Source: UMGS973 sp964507795
Lineage (GTDB): Bacteria; Bacillota; Clostridia; Peptostreptococcales; Anaerovoracaceae
DNA: 64,000 nucleotides
Direction of reading: 5' to 3'
Assembly: GCA_964507795.1 (NCBI GenBank)
Contig: CAZDQV010000001.1
Span: 4,936 to 68,935 of the forward strand
Shown: positions 1-8,286 of the stretch, in pieces
Layout of the letters: the number at the start of each line of letters is the position of its first letter
Position numbering within the stretch: position 1 is the stretch's first letter
Notes under the pieces: generated by a model
Database searches by the model: none
What the model saw: only the letters and a program-made list of their open reading frames with translations
What the model was told of the DNA's origin: nothing
Translations under genes and position numbers: made by a program

Positions 1-78
1 AATGTGGACAGATATTTTGAATATGCAAGTAATCTGGGCATTACAATCGACACAAAGATAAAAGAACTTGACAATTAA
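1..78 (+). CDS. C-terminal end of an unidentified protein (5' part outside window)
   Basis: Frame 1 is open from the first base to a TAA at 76-78, giving 25 residues that end in KIKELDN. The upstream part lies outside the window, so the family cannot be told. The tail is charged and helical in character with no recognisable motif. It could also be a chance open frame, because no start is visible. Confidence 0.4.
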   Translation, partial: NVDRYFEYASNLGITIDTKIKELDN

Positions 79-467
79 ATGAAATTGCAACGAAGCAAAA
101 GCAAGGACAAAACATCTTCGATTTGTCAGAAAACTTAGAATATAAGACCATTGAAGAGAGCCGGGATACGGTCTAACATATGAATTGACCCTGCCAGTTC
201 ACTGCAACAAGTGATATTGGCAGGGTATGGCAATTGCCGGACCATTTATTAGCTGTGATTTGCAATCATGGTGGACTGATTTCATCAAATGTGTTATTAT
301 TTGAATAGACAAATGAATATTTCGAAAATTCGTAATAGAGAGAAATCGACTCTAAAATAACTATTGAAGAAATTTAAGTGAGGTGAAGGAAGATGTGTGA
401 CAGTATTAGAATCATAGACAGAAAAAAAGGATAACATTTACAATCTGATATTGAGGAGGAAAATGAA
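79..467 (+). promoter_or_regulatory. Leader region upstream of the permease, with hairpin and small ORF
   Basis: This 389-base gap holds no large gene. An inverted repeat pairs 188-196 (ACCCTGCCA) with 218-226 (TGGCAGGGT), with a smaller CACT/AGTG stem inside the loop. No T-run follows, so it looks like a structured leader or a stem between genes rather than a classical terminator. A perfect 10-base palindrome, GGCAATTGCC, follows at 229-238. A 13-codon ORF lies at 393-434. No convincing -35/-10 pair was found. Confidence 0.4.
393..434 (+). CDS. Possible 13-residue leader peptide upstream of the permease
   Basis: An ATG at 393 is preceded by the strong ribosome site GAGGTGAAGGAAG and opens a frame reading MCDSIRIIDRKKG before TAA. 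It ends 33 bases before the permease start. The ribosome site is better than expected by chance, which is the only support. It may be a translated upstream ORF that influences the permease, or an accidental match. No runs of a single amino acid suggest a specific attenuation signal. Confidence 0.25.
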   Translation: MCDSIRIIDRKKG

Positions 468-2177
468 ATGGATCAGCATACAAATGGAGTTGCAGGACTT
501 AAAAAACACGATATCAAAGTATCGGGAATAGTATTTATGCTCTACTGCCTTGTAGCAGCGGGAGCATTTGGTATCGAGGAGATGATACCTGAAGCAGGAC
601 CGGGAATGACACTGATATTACTGATGGTTTTCCCAATAATATGGGCATATCCAATCAGTAATTTGGTAGCAGAGTGCGGAGCTGTATTGCCGTCTGAGGG
701 CGGTGTGTACGTATGGGTCAAAGAAGCCTTCGGAGAATTCTGGGGTTTCCAGGCAGGCTGGTGGGCCACAGTATCAACATATATAACCAATGGTGTATAT
801 GTTGCACTGGTTGCAGGTTATGTGAGCCAGATGATACCTATGAGTGAGCTTGCTGTTCATGCAATAAAAATCGGAATGATACTTATTTTTACAATTGTCA
901 ACCTTATGGGACTCAGAGAGGTTGGCAAAGTCAGCACAATACTTTCGGTCCTCATACTTCTTGCATTTGCACTTGTTGCAATAGTAGGAATTATCAACTG
1001 GCAGACAAATCCGATGGAACCTTTTATGCCGGAAGACTACAGCATATTTGATGGCCTGGGAGGAGGCATATGTATCTGTATTTGGATGTATTGCGGGTAT
1101 GAATGTATATCGAATATGGCAGGAGAGGTCAAAAATCCTCAGGTGATACCTAAAGGATTGATGATAGCTATGCCGCTGGTAGCACTTACATACGTGCTTC
1201 CTACACTTGGCGGACTTGCATGCCTTCCTGAAGGCAGCTGGGAAATGTGGTCAACAGAAGGCGGTTTTGATGGCGAAGCTGTAGGCTATGCGACAGTACT
1301 TACAACCTATATGGGTCAGGCATGGGGATATGTATTCCTTGTAATCGCTATAGTATCGCAGTGCGCAATATTCAACACATATCTGGCATCAGGCTCAAGA
1401 GGATTTTTCGTACTTGCAGATGACCATCTTTGCCCGCAATTCATGGTAAAGGTATCAAAAAAGAGAGGAGTTCCGTATATAGGAATACTTTCACTGGCAG
1501 TAGTTACACTTATCCTGTGTCAGTCAGATTTCACCACTCTTGTAAGTATGGAAGTTGTGTTTATGTTGGCACTGTATATAATACTGCCTGTATCGGTTCT
1601 TAAACTTCGAAAGAAGCTGCCGCTGGAAAAACGAAAAGAAAGAGGTCTGTTCTTTATTAGGGGCGGCAAGGTGGCTATGATTTTTTATGCAGGCTTCCCT
1701 GTAGTAATTTCAATAATAGCACTGCTTATAAACGGTACGGATTACCTGACAACAGGACTTATGGCTCTGTGTACAGGACCTGTTGCATACTATATACTCA
1801 AGAGAATATTCGGAGGACTTGCAATAAATGATCCTGAGCATAATCCTGTGAACCCTAAGACCAAGCTTGCTGTAGGAGATACCGTCAGAGTAGGCATATT
1901 TATGATATGTGCAGGGGCAATGGCGTTCCTGGGACAGTTCTGGCTCAAATGGTATGAAATCGACTACGGCGAATGGGGACCGGATGACTATGATGTATTC
2001 TGTAATAGCATACCACAGGTTATCGAATGTCTGAAGTGGATAGGTCTTGCAGTACTGGTGATAGGCATTATAGTGGCTGTTGTCGGCAGGAAAAAGGATG
2101 CGCCGATTCCTGAAAAAGAAGTTGACATAGATGCACTTATGGACAAATACCTCAACGAGGAAAAACACGACTTATAA
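468..2177 (+). CDS. APC-superfamily amino acid permease
   Basis: The 569-residue protein has about twelve to fourteen hydrophobic segments and the layout of the amino acid-polyamine-organocation (APC) family. The first segment (residues about 18-40) carries the small-residue-rich, helix-breaking AAGAFGIEE that matches the substrate-binding break of helix 1. The ATG at 468 follows GAGGAGGAAAATGAA closely. APC members are secondary transporters that import or exchange amino acids or amines across the cytoplasmic membrane. The aminotransferase and glutamine synthetase about 2.6 kb downstream make glutamate, glutamine or a polyamine-type substrate reasonable, but this is inference. The protein is longer than the usual 450-500 residues because of a hydrophilic C-terminal tail. 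A strong terminator hairpin follows at 2203-2242. Confidence 0.85.
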   Translation: MDQHTNGVAGLKKHDIKVSGIVFMLYCLVAAGAFGIEEMIPEAGPGMTLILLMVFPIIWAYPISNLVAECGAVLPSEGGVYVWVKEAFGEFWGFQAGWWATVSTYITNGVYVALVAGYVSQMIPMSELAVHAIKIGMILIFTIVNLMGLREVGKVSTILSVLILLAFALVAIVGIINWQTNPMEPFMPEDYSIFDGLGGGICICIWMYCGYECISNMAGEVKNPQVIPKGLMIAMPLVALTYVLPTLGGLACLPEGSWEMWSTEGGFDGEAVGYATVLTTYMGQAWGYVFLVIAIVSQCAIFNTYLASGSRGFFVLADDHLCPQFMVKVSKKRGVPYIGILSLAVVTLILCQSDFTTLVSMEVVFMLALYIILPVSVLKLRKKLPLEKRKERGLFFIRGGKVAMIFYAGFPVVISIIALLINGTDYLTTGLMALCTGPVAYYILKRIFGGLAINDPEHNPVNPKTKLAVGDTVRVGIFMICAGAMAFLGQFWLKWYEIDYGEWGPDDYDVFCNSIPQVIECLKWIGLAVLVIGIIVAVVGRKKDAPIPEKEVDIDALMDKYLNEEKHDL

Positions 2178-2202
2178 ATTAAAACAGTTTAACAGATAGA
2201 GA

Positions 2203-2242
2203 CTGCCGCATGCTCACGACTAAAGTCACGAGTGTGCGGCAG
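2203..2242 (+). terminator. Terminator after the permease
   Basis: CTGCCGCA at 2203-2210 pairs with TGCGGCAG ending at 2242. The stem continues through wobble pairs and a closing GACT/AGTC block and is followed by CTTTTG. It separates the permease from the convergent ATPase gene and could act in both directions. Confidence 0.7.
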
Positions 2243-2261
2243 CTTTTGCCAGGAAACATGA

Positions 2262-3608
2262 TCAGAGAATATATAGGTCAATCGGTATATCTTCAGGCTC
2301 CCTGTTGCCAAACAACCCTGCCATATAGATTGGCATATATATGCATTTGGCGTCAACTTCTATGTTTGATAAAGAAAGCACAAAGCCTTTGTTTATTGAA
2401 TAGTCTTCTGAGCTGACGAGATTGTCTAAGGCCTTGTGTGTTTTGAAGTCTTTTCCGGACTTGATTTCCAACGGGACAATCTGATTGTCATATTCTATAA
2501 GGAAGTCGATTTCGCCAATGCTTTTGCTCTTGAAATAATATGGGGCTATTTCAGAAGCTGATAATTCCTGAGCAATATAGTTCTCAAACAGCGCGCCGTT
2601 GTTAATTCCGTAGTCGGGATTCATATTGAGAAGTTCCCTGCTCACATAATCAGGGTAGCATGATGTCAAAAGTCCTACATCTCCCATAAACAGCTTAAAC
2701 TTGTTTGTGGATTTAGACAGAATTAACGGTGATTTGGGCTGATTTGCCATATATACCGGAATGGCTACTGCAGCATCTTTGAGCCAAAGGAAACTGTTTT
2801 CATAGCGGTCAAATTTAAGCTCCTTGTTAAGCTGAGTGAAAATAAATCTTCTGTTTTGCTCGTTAAGCTGCGCCGGGATTGAATCAAATATCGAGATGAT
2901 TCGCAGTTTTTTATCATCATTTTCATATTTGACAAAATCTGCTTTGTACTGACGAATAATGTTCTGCTGTTCATCACGAACTGCATGAAGATTACGAACA
3001 GTGATGAATTTGTTGACTACGGATGGCATTCCGCCGCAAATCAGGTAATAGTAAAATACATTCAGCATACGCCTGTGAATTATTTCGTCAACAGGTTTTA
3101 GATTATCAAAACAGTCCCTGAGGTGACTGATAGTATTCTCGCCGATTCCCAATGCATCAGCAAACTCAAAAAGTGTCATTGGATACATTTGAAACATATC
3201 AATATATCCGACCGGGATGCTTTTGATTCCTTTTAGTTCAACTCCAAGGTTGGAGCCGCTCAGTACAAATCTATACCTGCCCTCATCAACCAGGAATTTG
3301 ATTTTAGTGATAATGTCAGGGTACAGTTGTATTTCATCAAGGAATATGACCGATTCGCCCCATTTTAGAGGAATATCTGAGTAAAGTGCCAGTTTCATTG
3401 AAATATCTTTTGCATTACTTAGTCCGGAAATTGCATTGAGAATATCCTCTCTTTCCTGAAAATTCACCTCGAAATATGAAATGTTGTTTCGCTGCAGCAT
3501 TTCGCGTATGAGATAAGTTTTGCCTACCTGACGTGCACCGTATATGAGCAGTGCTTTGCTGCTTGTGTCTATCCAATTCTGAATTCGATCTTCGTATTGT
3601 CTTTTCAT
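2262..3608 (-). CDS. AAA+ ATPase with DUF4143 domain
   Basis: The 448-residue protein has a Walker A motif GARQVGKTYL (G24-T31), a Walker B VIFLDEI near residue 95, and the C-terminal nuclease-like DUF4143 region with EIDFLIEYDNQIVPLEIKSG, a pattern shared with PD-(D/E)xK folds (E..D..ExK). The ATG at 3608 is preceded by AAGGAAGG at good spacing. Members of this AAA_14/DUF4143 family are widespread and often exist in many copies, and their role is not settled. The gene stands alone on the minus strand. Its promoter (TTGCAA, 17-base spacer, TATGAT) contains one of three AACGGGGCAA repeats, suggesting tight and perhaps autogenous control. It is convergent with the permease and divergent from the exporter. 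Confidence 0.85.
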   Translation of the reverse strand: MKRQYEDRIQNWIDTSSKALLIYGARQVGKTYLIREMLQRNNISYFEVNFQEREDILNAISGLSNAKDISMKLALYSDIPLKWGESVIFLDEIQLYPDIITKIKFLVDEGRYRFVLSGSNLGVELKGIKSIPVGYIDMFQMYPMTLFEFADALGIGENTISHLRDCFDNLKPVDEIIHRRMLNVFYYYLICGGMPSVVNKFITVRNLHAVRDEQQNIIRQYKADFVKYENDDKKLRIISIFDSIPAQLNEQNRRFIFTQLNKELKFDRYENSFLWLKDAAVAIPVYMANQPKSPLILSKSTNKFKLFMGDVGLLTSCYPDYVSRELLNMNPDYGINNGALFENYIAQELSASEIAPYYFKSKSIGEIDFLIEYDNQIVPLEIKSGKDFKTHKALDNLVSSEDYSINKGFVLSLSNIEVDAKCIYMPIYMAGLFGNREPEDIPIDLYIL

Positions 3609-3634
3609 TATTCAATCCTTCCTTTGTAATTATT

Positions 3635-3663
3635 ATCATACAGGAGATTGCCCCGTTTTGCAA
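3635..3663 (-). promoter_or_regulatory. Promoter of the DUF4143 ATPase
   Basis: Read on the minus strand, TTGCAA (3663-3658) and TATGAT (3640-3635) are separated by exactly 17 bases (3657-3641). The first ten spacer bases next to the -35 are AACGGGGCAA, a copy of the local repeat, so a protein bound there would block RNA polymerase. Confidence 0.65.
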
Positions 3664-3722
3664 TAATTTATAAACATATTTTGCCCCGTTTTTCTCAAAA
3701 ATATATGTCGTTTTGCCCCGTT
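3648..3722 (-). repeat. Three direct repeats of AACGGGGCAA, 32-33 bases apart
   Basis: On the minus strand AACGGGGCAA occurs at 3722-3713, 3690-3681 and 3657-3648. Start-to-start spacings are 32 and 33 bases, close to three helical turns, so all copies face the same side of the DNA. The first two copies continue as AACGGGGCAAAA. The copy nearest the ATPase lies inside its promoter spacer, and the far copy ends 18 bases before the -35 of the exporter promoter. This is the geometry of a cooperative operator. Confidence 0.75.
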
Positions 3723-3739
3723 CTTCAAAATTATATTGC

Positions 3740-3768
3740 TTGCAGGGAAACTTTCAGGATTATATAAT
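3740..3768 (+). promoter_or_regulatory. Promoter of the EamA exporter
   Basis: TTGCAG (3740-3745) and TATAAT (3763-3768) are separated by 17 bases. The TTG start of the exporter follows at 3799 after an AAAAAGGAG ribosome site. Confidence 0.6.
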
Positions 3769-3798
3769 ATATAGCAAAAGACAAAAAGGAGTTTCAGC

Positions 3799-4716
3799 TT
3801 GGACAAAAAACGATCTACATTTATTCTTATGTTCGTTCTCGTGCTTATGTGGGGACTTGATTATTCTGTGGCAAAGAACGCTCTTGAAGTGTTCAGACCT
3901 CTCAATCTCATGTTCTTCAAGTATCTTGGAGGACTTGTCGTAATAACCATAATCAAGGTTATCGCAGAACGTAAATTTACGATTAGAAAAAAAGACATTG
4001 TATTTTTTGTGCTGTGTTCGCTTACCGGACAGATACTTTACTATTTCTGTGAATATACGGCCATGGAATATATACCTGTGGCACTGATTACAATTATACT
4101 TTCATTTGTACCGATTGTATCGATTCTTATAGAAAGAGTGTTTTTCAAGAGAAAGCTGTCAGTCAGAATTGTATCAGGTCTTCTCGTATGTGTTGCAGGA
4201 GTTGGTCTTGTAATCGGAGCGGATTTTGCAAGCCTTTTCCAAGGCAGAATGATAGGATATCTGCTGGCATTCGGAGCCGTAATATCATGGAATATGTACA
4301 ACTTCATCACTGCAAGAATTTCAAGGACGTATACAGAGCTTACCATGGCGTTCAATCAGATTTTCTGTACAGTCCTGATATCACTGCCGTATGCTGTATC
4401 GGTAATGCCTCCGGCAGAGGCTTTTACACCGCAGATTATATTAAGCCTTGCCTATCTTGGAGTGGGAAGCGCAGGCACAGGCTATCTCATATATGTTAGA
4501 GGAGTCAAATATCTGGGGCCGACCATTTCATCACTTTTCAGCAATTTCCTGCCTGTGACATCAACCTTTTTCGGCTGGCTTATACTTGGCCAGAGCATAG
4601 GTAGGATGCAGATTGCAGGAGGCGCGATAGTTATTCTGTCCGCCTGTTATGTGATTATCGAAAAAAACAGATTGCAAAAACATGAGCTGATGCAAAGGCT
4701 TGAGAAAGAGACATAA
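3799..4716 (+). CDS. EamA/DMT-family membrane transporter
   Basis: This 305-residue protein has ten hydrophobic segments in two similar halves, the usual build of drug/metabolite transporters with two EamA domains. The first half shows MWGLDYSVAKNAL and EYTAMEYIPVALITIILSF. The second has GAVISWNMYNFITAR and YIPV-like elements such as YLGPTISSLFSNFLPVTSTFFGW. The TTG start at 3799 is chosen because AAAAAGGAG lies eleven bases upstream and the protein begins MDKKRST directly before helix 1. Family members export small metabolites or amino acids; the substrate here cannot be read from sequence. It is a single gene with its own promoter and lies divergent from the DUF4143 ATPase. Confidence 0.85.
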   Translation: MDKKRSTFILMFVLVLMWGLDYSVAKNALEVFRPLNLMFFKYLGGLVVITIIKVIAERKFTIRKKDIVFFVLCSLTGQILYYFCEYTAMEYIPVALITIILSFVPIVSILIERVFFKRKLSVRIVSGLLVCVAGVGLVIGADFASLFQGRMIGYLLAFGAVISWNMYNFITARISRTYTELTMAFNQIFCTVLISLPYAVSVMPPAEAFTPQIILSLAYLGVGSAGTGYLIYVRGVKYLGPTISSLFSNFLPVTSTFFGWLILGQSIGRMQIAGGAIVILSACYVIIEKNRLQKHELMQRLEKET

Positions 4717-4722
4717 CAGTGC

Positions 4723-4751
4723 TTGTAATGAATTAGGGTTTAGAATATAAT
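4723..4751 (+). promoter_or_regulatory. Promoter of the aminotransferase-glutamine synthetase operon
   Basis: TTGTAA (4723-4728) and TATAAT (4746-4751) are separated by 17 bases, about 70 bases upstream of the aminotransferase ATG. Confidence 0.6.
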
Positions 4752-4824
4752 AAATAGTAACTTCACAAGAAGATAAACATTGTAATTGGCCAGTTGAGGT
4801 AATATATATGGAAGGAGAATTAAA

Positions 4825-6057
4825 ATGGCAGAATATATAATGGCGCAGGCAAACGGAAGGAAAATCCCAAAAGAGGATAAAATATTTGGAATAAGCACAA
4901 GAGCAAAGCAGATGATTGCAGACAAAGGCAAGGAGAACGTAGTCAATGCTACAATAGGTGCACTTCTTGATGACAATGGTGATTTGATTGTTTTATCATC
5001 AGTTGTTGAAGAACTCAAAAAACTCAATCCTACAGATTTTGCAGAATACGCTCCTATAGGAGGCATACCTGAATTCAAAAAAACAATTCAAAAGGCCGCA
5101 TTCGGAAGTTTCGTTCCCAAGTGCTTTACAGAAGCAGTTGCAACCCCTGGCGGCACAGGCTCAATCAGAAATACTGTATCAAACTACTCAAAACCGGGAG
5201 ATGTAGTGCTTACAGCAGACTGGTACTGGGCACCATATAACAATATAGCACAGGAACAGGGTAGAACCCTTGAAACATACGAGCTTCTGAACAAAGAAGG
5301 CAAATTCAATCAGCAGGGCTTTGATGCAAAGGTTAAAGAGCTTCTCTCAAAACAGGACTCCCTGGTTATACTGCTAAACACTCCAGCTCATAACCCTACA
5401 GGATATTCCCTTACATTAAATGACTGGGACAAAGTAATCGAAACACTTTCATCAGCAGGCAGTGACAAAAAAATAACCTTGTTTGTTGATATCGCATACA
5501 TAGATTTTGCAGGTGATGAGGCAGAATACAGGCAGTTCCTGCCTAAGCTTGAAACACTTCCTGCAAATGTGCTCCCTGTACTTGGCTACAGTGCATCCAA
5601 GACATTCACTCTGTACGGTATGAGATGCGGTGCCATGATATGCATGGCAAAGACAGCAGAGATAGCAGCAGAATTCAAACAGGTATGCGAATTCTCGGCA
5701 AGAGCCACATGGTCAAACAGCACAAGAGCAGCCCAAAAGGTTATAGCCAATATCTATGCGGATGAGAAGTTGCTTGCCAAAGTAAACGAAGAAAGAAAAC
5801 AATACAGAGATATGCTCGTTGCAAGGGGCAGAGCATTTGAAAAATCAGCAAAGGAAGCAGGTCTTGAAATCGTACCTTTTGATTCGGGGTTCTTTGCATC
5901 AATACCTTGTCCTAATCCTGATGAAATAAGCAAAAAACTCGAAAAAGAAGGCATATTCATAGTTCCTCTTGCAAAAGGCCTCAGAGTATCGGTTGCATCC
6001 ATATCGGAAGCAAGATGCGCAGAAATTCCGTTCAAAATTGCACAGGCAATGAAATAA
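4825..6057 (+). CDS. PLP-dependent class I/II aminotransferase
   Basis: The 410-residue protein is a fold-type I aminotransferase. It shows the substrate-binding NTPAHNPTGYSL and the PLP lysine within YSASKTFTLYG (K259), followed by MRCG. The length is normal for the family. It probably moves an amino group between an amino acid (aspartate or aromatic type) and a 2-oxoacid in the cytosol; the exact substrate cannot be read. The ATG at 4825 follows GAAGGAGAATTAAA. Glutamine synthetase starts 25 bases after its stop, so the two are very likely cotranscribed. This suggests a shared role in amino-group or glutamate metabolism, perhaps with the permease upstream. Confidence 0.85.
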   Translation: MAEYIMAQANGRKIPKEDKIFGISTRAKQMIADKGKENVVNATIGALLDDNGDLIVLSSVVEELKKLNPTDFAEYAPIGGIPEFKKTIQKAAFGSFVPKCFTEAVATPGGTGSIRNTVSNYSKPGDVVLTADWYWAPYNNIAQEQGRTLETYELLNKEGKFNQQGFDAKVKELLSKQDSLVILLNTPAHNPTGYSLTLNDWDKVIETLSSAGSDKKITLFVDIAYIDFAGDEAEYRQFLPKLETLPANVLPVLGYSASKTFTLYGMRCGAMICMAKTAEIAAEFKQVCEFSARATWSNSTRAAQKVIANIYADEKLLAKVNEERKQYRDMLVARGRAFEKSAKEAGLEIVPFDSGFFASIPCPNPDEISKKLEKEGIFIVPLAKGLRVSVASISEARCAEIPFKIAQAMK

Positions 6058-6082
6058 AATATTAAAGAGAAAAGGTGGAAAA

Positions 6083-7513
6083 ATGTTCAAGAGCGTAAAA
6101 GATGTAAGAGCATATTGCGAAAAAAACAAAATTGAAATGATTGATTTCAAAATGATTGACATCAACGGAAGATGGCGTCATCTTGCCTTTCCATGGCAGC
6201 GTCTTACCGAAGAAACAATGAAATACGGTATAGGCTTTGACGGATCCAATTACGGATATGCAGCAGTTGAAAAATCAGACATGGTATTTATACCCGATCT
6301 TTCGACAGCAGTTATTGACCCGTTTATGGAGATACCGACAATCACCATGATGGGTGATGTAAAGGTTATAGACCTGCCTGAAAACAGACCTTTTGACCAG
6401 TATCCGAGGAATGTTGCAGCTGCAGCACAGGAATACATGAGATCAGAGGGTATAGCAGATGAAATGATCATCGGGCCTGAATTTGAATTTTATCTGTTTG
6501 ACAGAGTCAATTATGAAACCAAGACGCAGGCTGCAGGATTTGAAGTTGATACGGGATATGCAGAATGGAATTCCGGTGAATATGACAACAATATGGGATA
6601 TCATGTGCCTGTAAAAGGCGGTTATCATGTTGATATTCCTCACGATACGACATATGGACTCAGAAGCCACATCTGTATGCTTTTGGAGAACTGGGGAGTC
6701 GGAGTCAAATACCATCATCATGAGGTGGGAGGCCCGGGACAGGTTGAAATCGAAGTTGAACTTGGACCTATGCTTGAGATGGCAGACAAGACTATGATTG
6801 CAAAATATGTAATCAAAAATGCCGCTGCGCAGGCAGGCAAGACAGCGACTCTGATGCCAAAACCCATATACAATGAAGCAGGCTCAGGTATGCATGTACA
6901 TATGCATCTCTTCAAAAAAGGCAAGCCTCTGTTTTATGACAAAAAAGGATATTCGCAGCTCAGTGATACAGCCATGTATTTCATAGGAGGCCTTCTGAAA
7001 CATGCATCTTCGCTGTGTGCATTTACAGACCCGTCAACCAATTCATACAAAAGGCTTGTGCCGGGATTTGAGGCACCTGTGACGATAGGATTTGCGACAG
7101 CCAACAGAAGCTCTGTAATACGTATACCGGCTTATGCCAAATCCCCTGAAAACAAGAGATTCGAGCTGAGAAACCCTGATGGCACATGTAACCCGTATTA
7201 TGCTTATGCTGCAATACTTATGGCGGGCATTGACGGGATTAAGAACAAAATCGACCCTGTCAAGGAAGGCTGGGGACCGTATGATTTTAACCTTTACAAC
7301 CTGACAGATGAAGAGAAGGCAAAAATCAAGGGACTTCCAAAAACTCTTGATGAAGCACTTGCAGCACTTGACGAGGATCACGATTACCTCACTGCAGGAG
7401 GAGTATTCCCAATTGAGCTGATTAAGGTATGGAGAGATAACAAGCAAAAGGAAGCTGACTATATCAATGCAATTCCATCATCGGCAGAGTATGAGAAGTA
7501 TTACGATCTGTAG
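6083..7513 (+). CDS. glnA: Glutamine synthetase-family protein (type I)
   Basis: The 476-residue protein has the full type I glutamine synthetase layout. The N-terminal beta-grasp region contains the FDGSNYG loop, and the catalytic part has GPEFEFYLFD, VEIEVELG, GSGMHVHMHL, RLVPGFEAPV and FELRNPDGTCNPYYAYA. It joins ammonia to glutamate using ATP in the cytosol, or ligates another amine if it is one of the family's specialised relatives. The N-terminal loop reads IGFDGSNYGYAAVEKSDM where classical enzymes have a degradable D-G-S-S-I pattern, so a gamma-glutamyl ligase with a different amine substrate is possible. The ATG at 6083 follows AAAGGTGG. The small GTG-started cassette begins 30 bases downstream with no terminator between. 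Confidence 0.85.
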   Translation: MFKSVKDVRAYCEKNKIEMIDFKMIDINGRWRHLAFPWQRLTEETMKYGIGFDGSNYGYAAVEKSDMVFIPDLSTAVIDPFMEIPTITMMGDVKVIDLPENRPFDQYPRNVAAAAQEYMRSEGIADEMIIGPEFEFYLFDRVNYETKTQAAGFEVDTGYAEWNSGEYDNNMGYHVPVKGGYHVDIPHDTTYGLRSHICMLLENWGVGVKYHHHEVGGPGQVEIEVELGPMLEMADKTMIAKYVIKNAAAQAGKTATLMPKPIYNEAGSGMHVHMHLFKKGKPLFYDKKGYSQLSDTAMYFIGGLLKHASSLCAFTDPSTNSYKRLVPGFEAPVTIGFATANRSSVIRIPAYAKSPENKRFELRNPDGTCNPYYAYAAILMAGIDGIKNKIDPVKEGWGPYDFNLYNLTDEEKAKIKGLPKTLDEALAALDEDHDYLTAGGVFPIELIKVWRDNKQKEADYINAIPSSAEYEKYYDL

Positions 7514-7543
7514 AGATTCAGATAAGGTATTGGAGGTGAGAGT

Positions 7544-8023
7544 GTGATTCTATATCATGGCAGCAATATAATTGTGGAAACACCGCAGATTATAATTTCA
7601 AGCCGTTCTCTTGATTTTGGATCGGGTTTTTATGCCACATCAAACAGGCAGCAGGCTGAGAGATGGGCAAAACTGAAGACAACACGCAGAAAAAAAGGAA
7701 AGGCGCAGCTTTCAATTTACGAGTTTGATGAGAAAAAAGTTGCTGAGCTTAAGAGTTTGCATTTTTACAGTCCGCAAAGCGACTGGCTGGATTTCGTGAC
7801 TCAGAACAGAAAGAAGATATATAACGGAGAAAAATTCGATATAGTAATCGGACCGGTGGCTAACGATACAACGATGACTGTTTTGTCAGACTATATGGTC
7901 GGAAATATATCAGAGGAGGTTGCACTTATTTTGCTGAAACCTCAAAAATTAGCGGATCAGTATGCCTTTTTGACGTGGGATGGTTTGCAGTGTCTGAAAT
8001 ATCTTGGAGGTGAGAGTGTATGA
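7544..8023 (+). CDS. DUF3990 protein, likely ADP-ribosyltransferase-fold toxin
   Basis: The 159-residue protein matches DUF3990, which is placed among ADP-ribosyltransferase-like folds. The N-terminal LYHGSN (H5) fits the first conserved histidine motif and FGSGFYATS (residues 25-33) fits the second, followed by QQAERWAK. The GTG start at 7544 is supported by TTGGAGGTGAG just upstream. Such proteins are suspected toxins that modify a host target using NAD, but no target can be inferred. The next gene overlaps it by four bases and the third carries DUF3791, a frequent neighbour of DUF3990, so the three form one translationally coupled cassette. It probably shares the glnA transcript. Confidence 0.7.
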   Translation: MILYHGSNIIVETPQIIISSRSLDFGSGFYATSNRQQAERWAKLKTTRRKKGKAQLSIYEFDEKKVAELKSLHFYSPQSDWLDFVTQNRKKIYNGEKFDIVIGPVANDTTMTVLSDYMVGNISEEVALILLKPQKLADQYAFLTWDGLQCLKYLGGESV

Positions 8024-8286
8024 AAGAAAGGACAAGACCGTCAATTATGCAGAATTTTGACGCTGAACTTGCCGAAATGATTTCTAAAGCCAGAAGCGTT
8101 TCACCTATGGATGGTTTGAGGATTTTCTTGAAGTCACAGACTCACGAAATGCTCCTTGACAATGACTTGAGAATGTGGTATTTCAGTCCTTATGCTATAT
8201 TTGATATGTGGGAATATGAAGAAGCGACCGGAGACCCCCGCAATTCGCTTTATCTGAGAGGTGATGAACTTGTCGAAAGAATTTAA
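8020..8286 (+). CDS. Small hypothetical protein of the DUF3990 cassette
   Basis: This 88-residue acidic protein begins at ATG 8020, overlapping the DUF3990 stop by four bases. I do not recognise its family. It has a helical N-terminal half and an aromatic segment MWYFSPYAIFDMWEYEE near the C-terminus. Its ribosome-site region is a 16-base exact copy of the one before the DUF3990 gene. Its position between a likely toxin and a DUF3791 protein suggests an antitoxin or accessory role, which is inference. The next gene overlaps its end by 23 bases. Confidence 0.65.
   Translation: MKERTRPSIMQNFDAELAEMISKARSVSPMDGLRIFLKSQTHEMLLDNDLRMWYFSPYAIFDMWEYEEATGDPRNSLYLRGDELVERI

Noticed and set aside
3648..3722. 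AACGGGGCAA repeats as a CRISPR array
   Set aside because: Repeats are only ten bases, three in number, AT-rich between, and lie on promoters; no cas genes are present.
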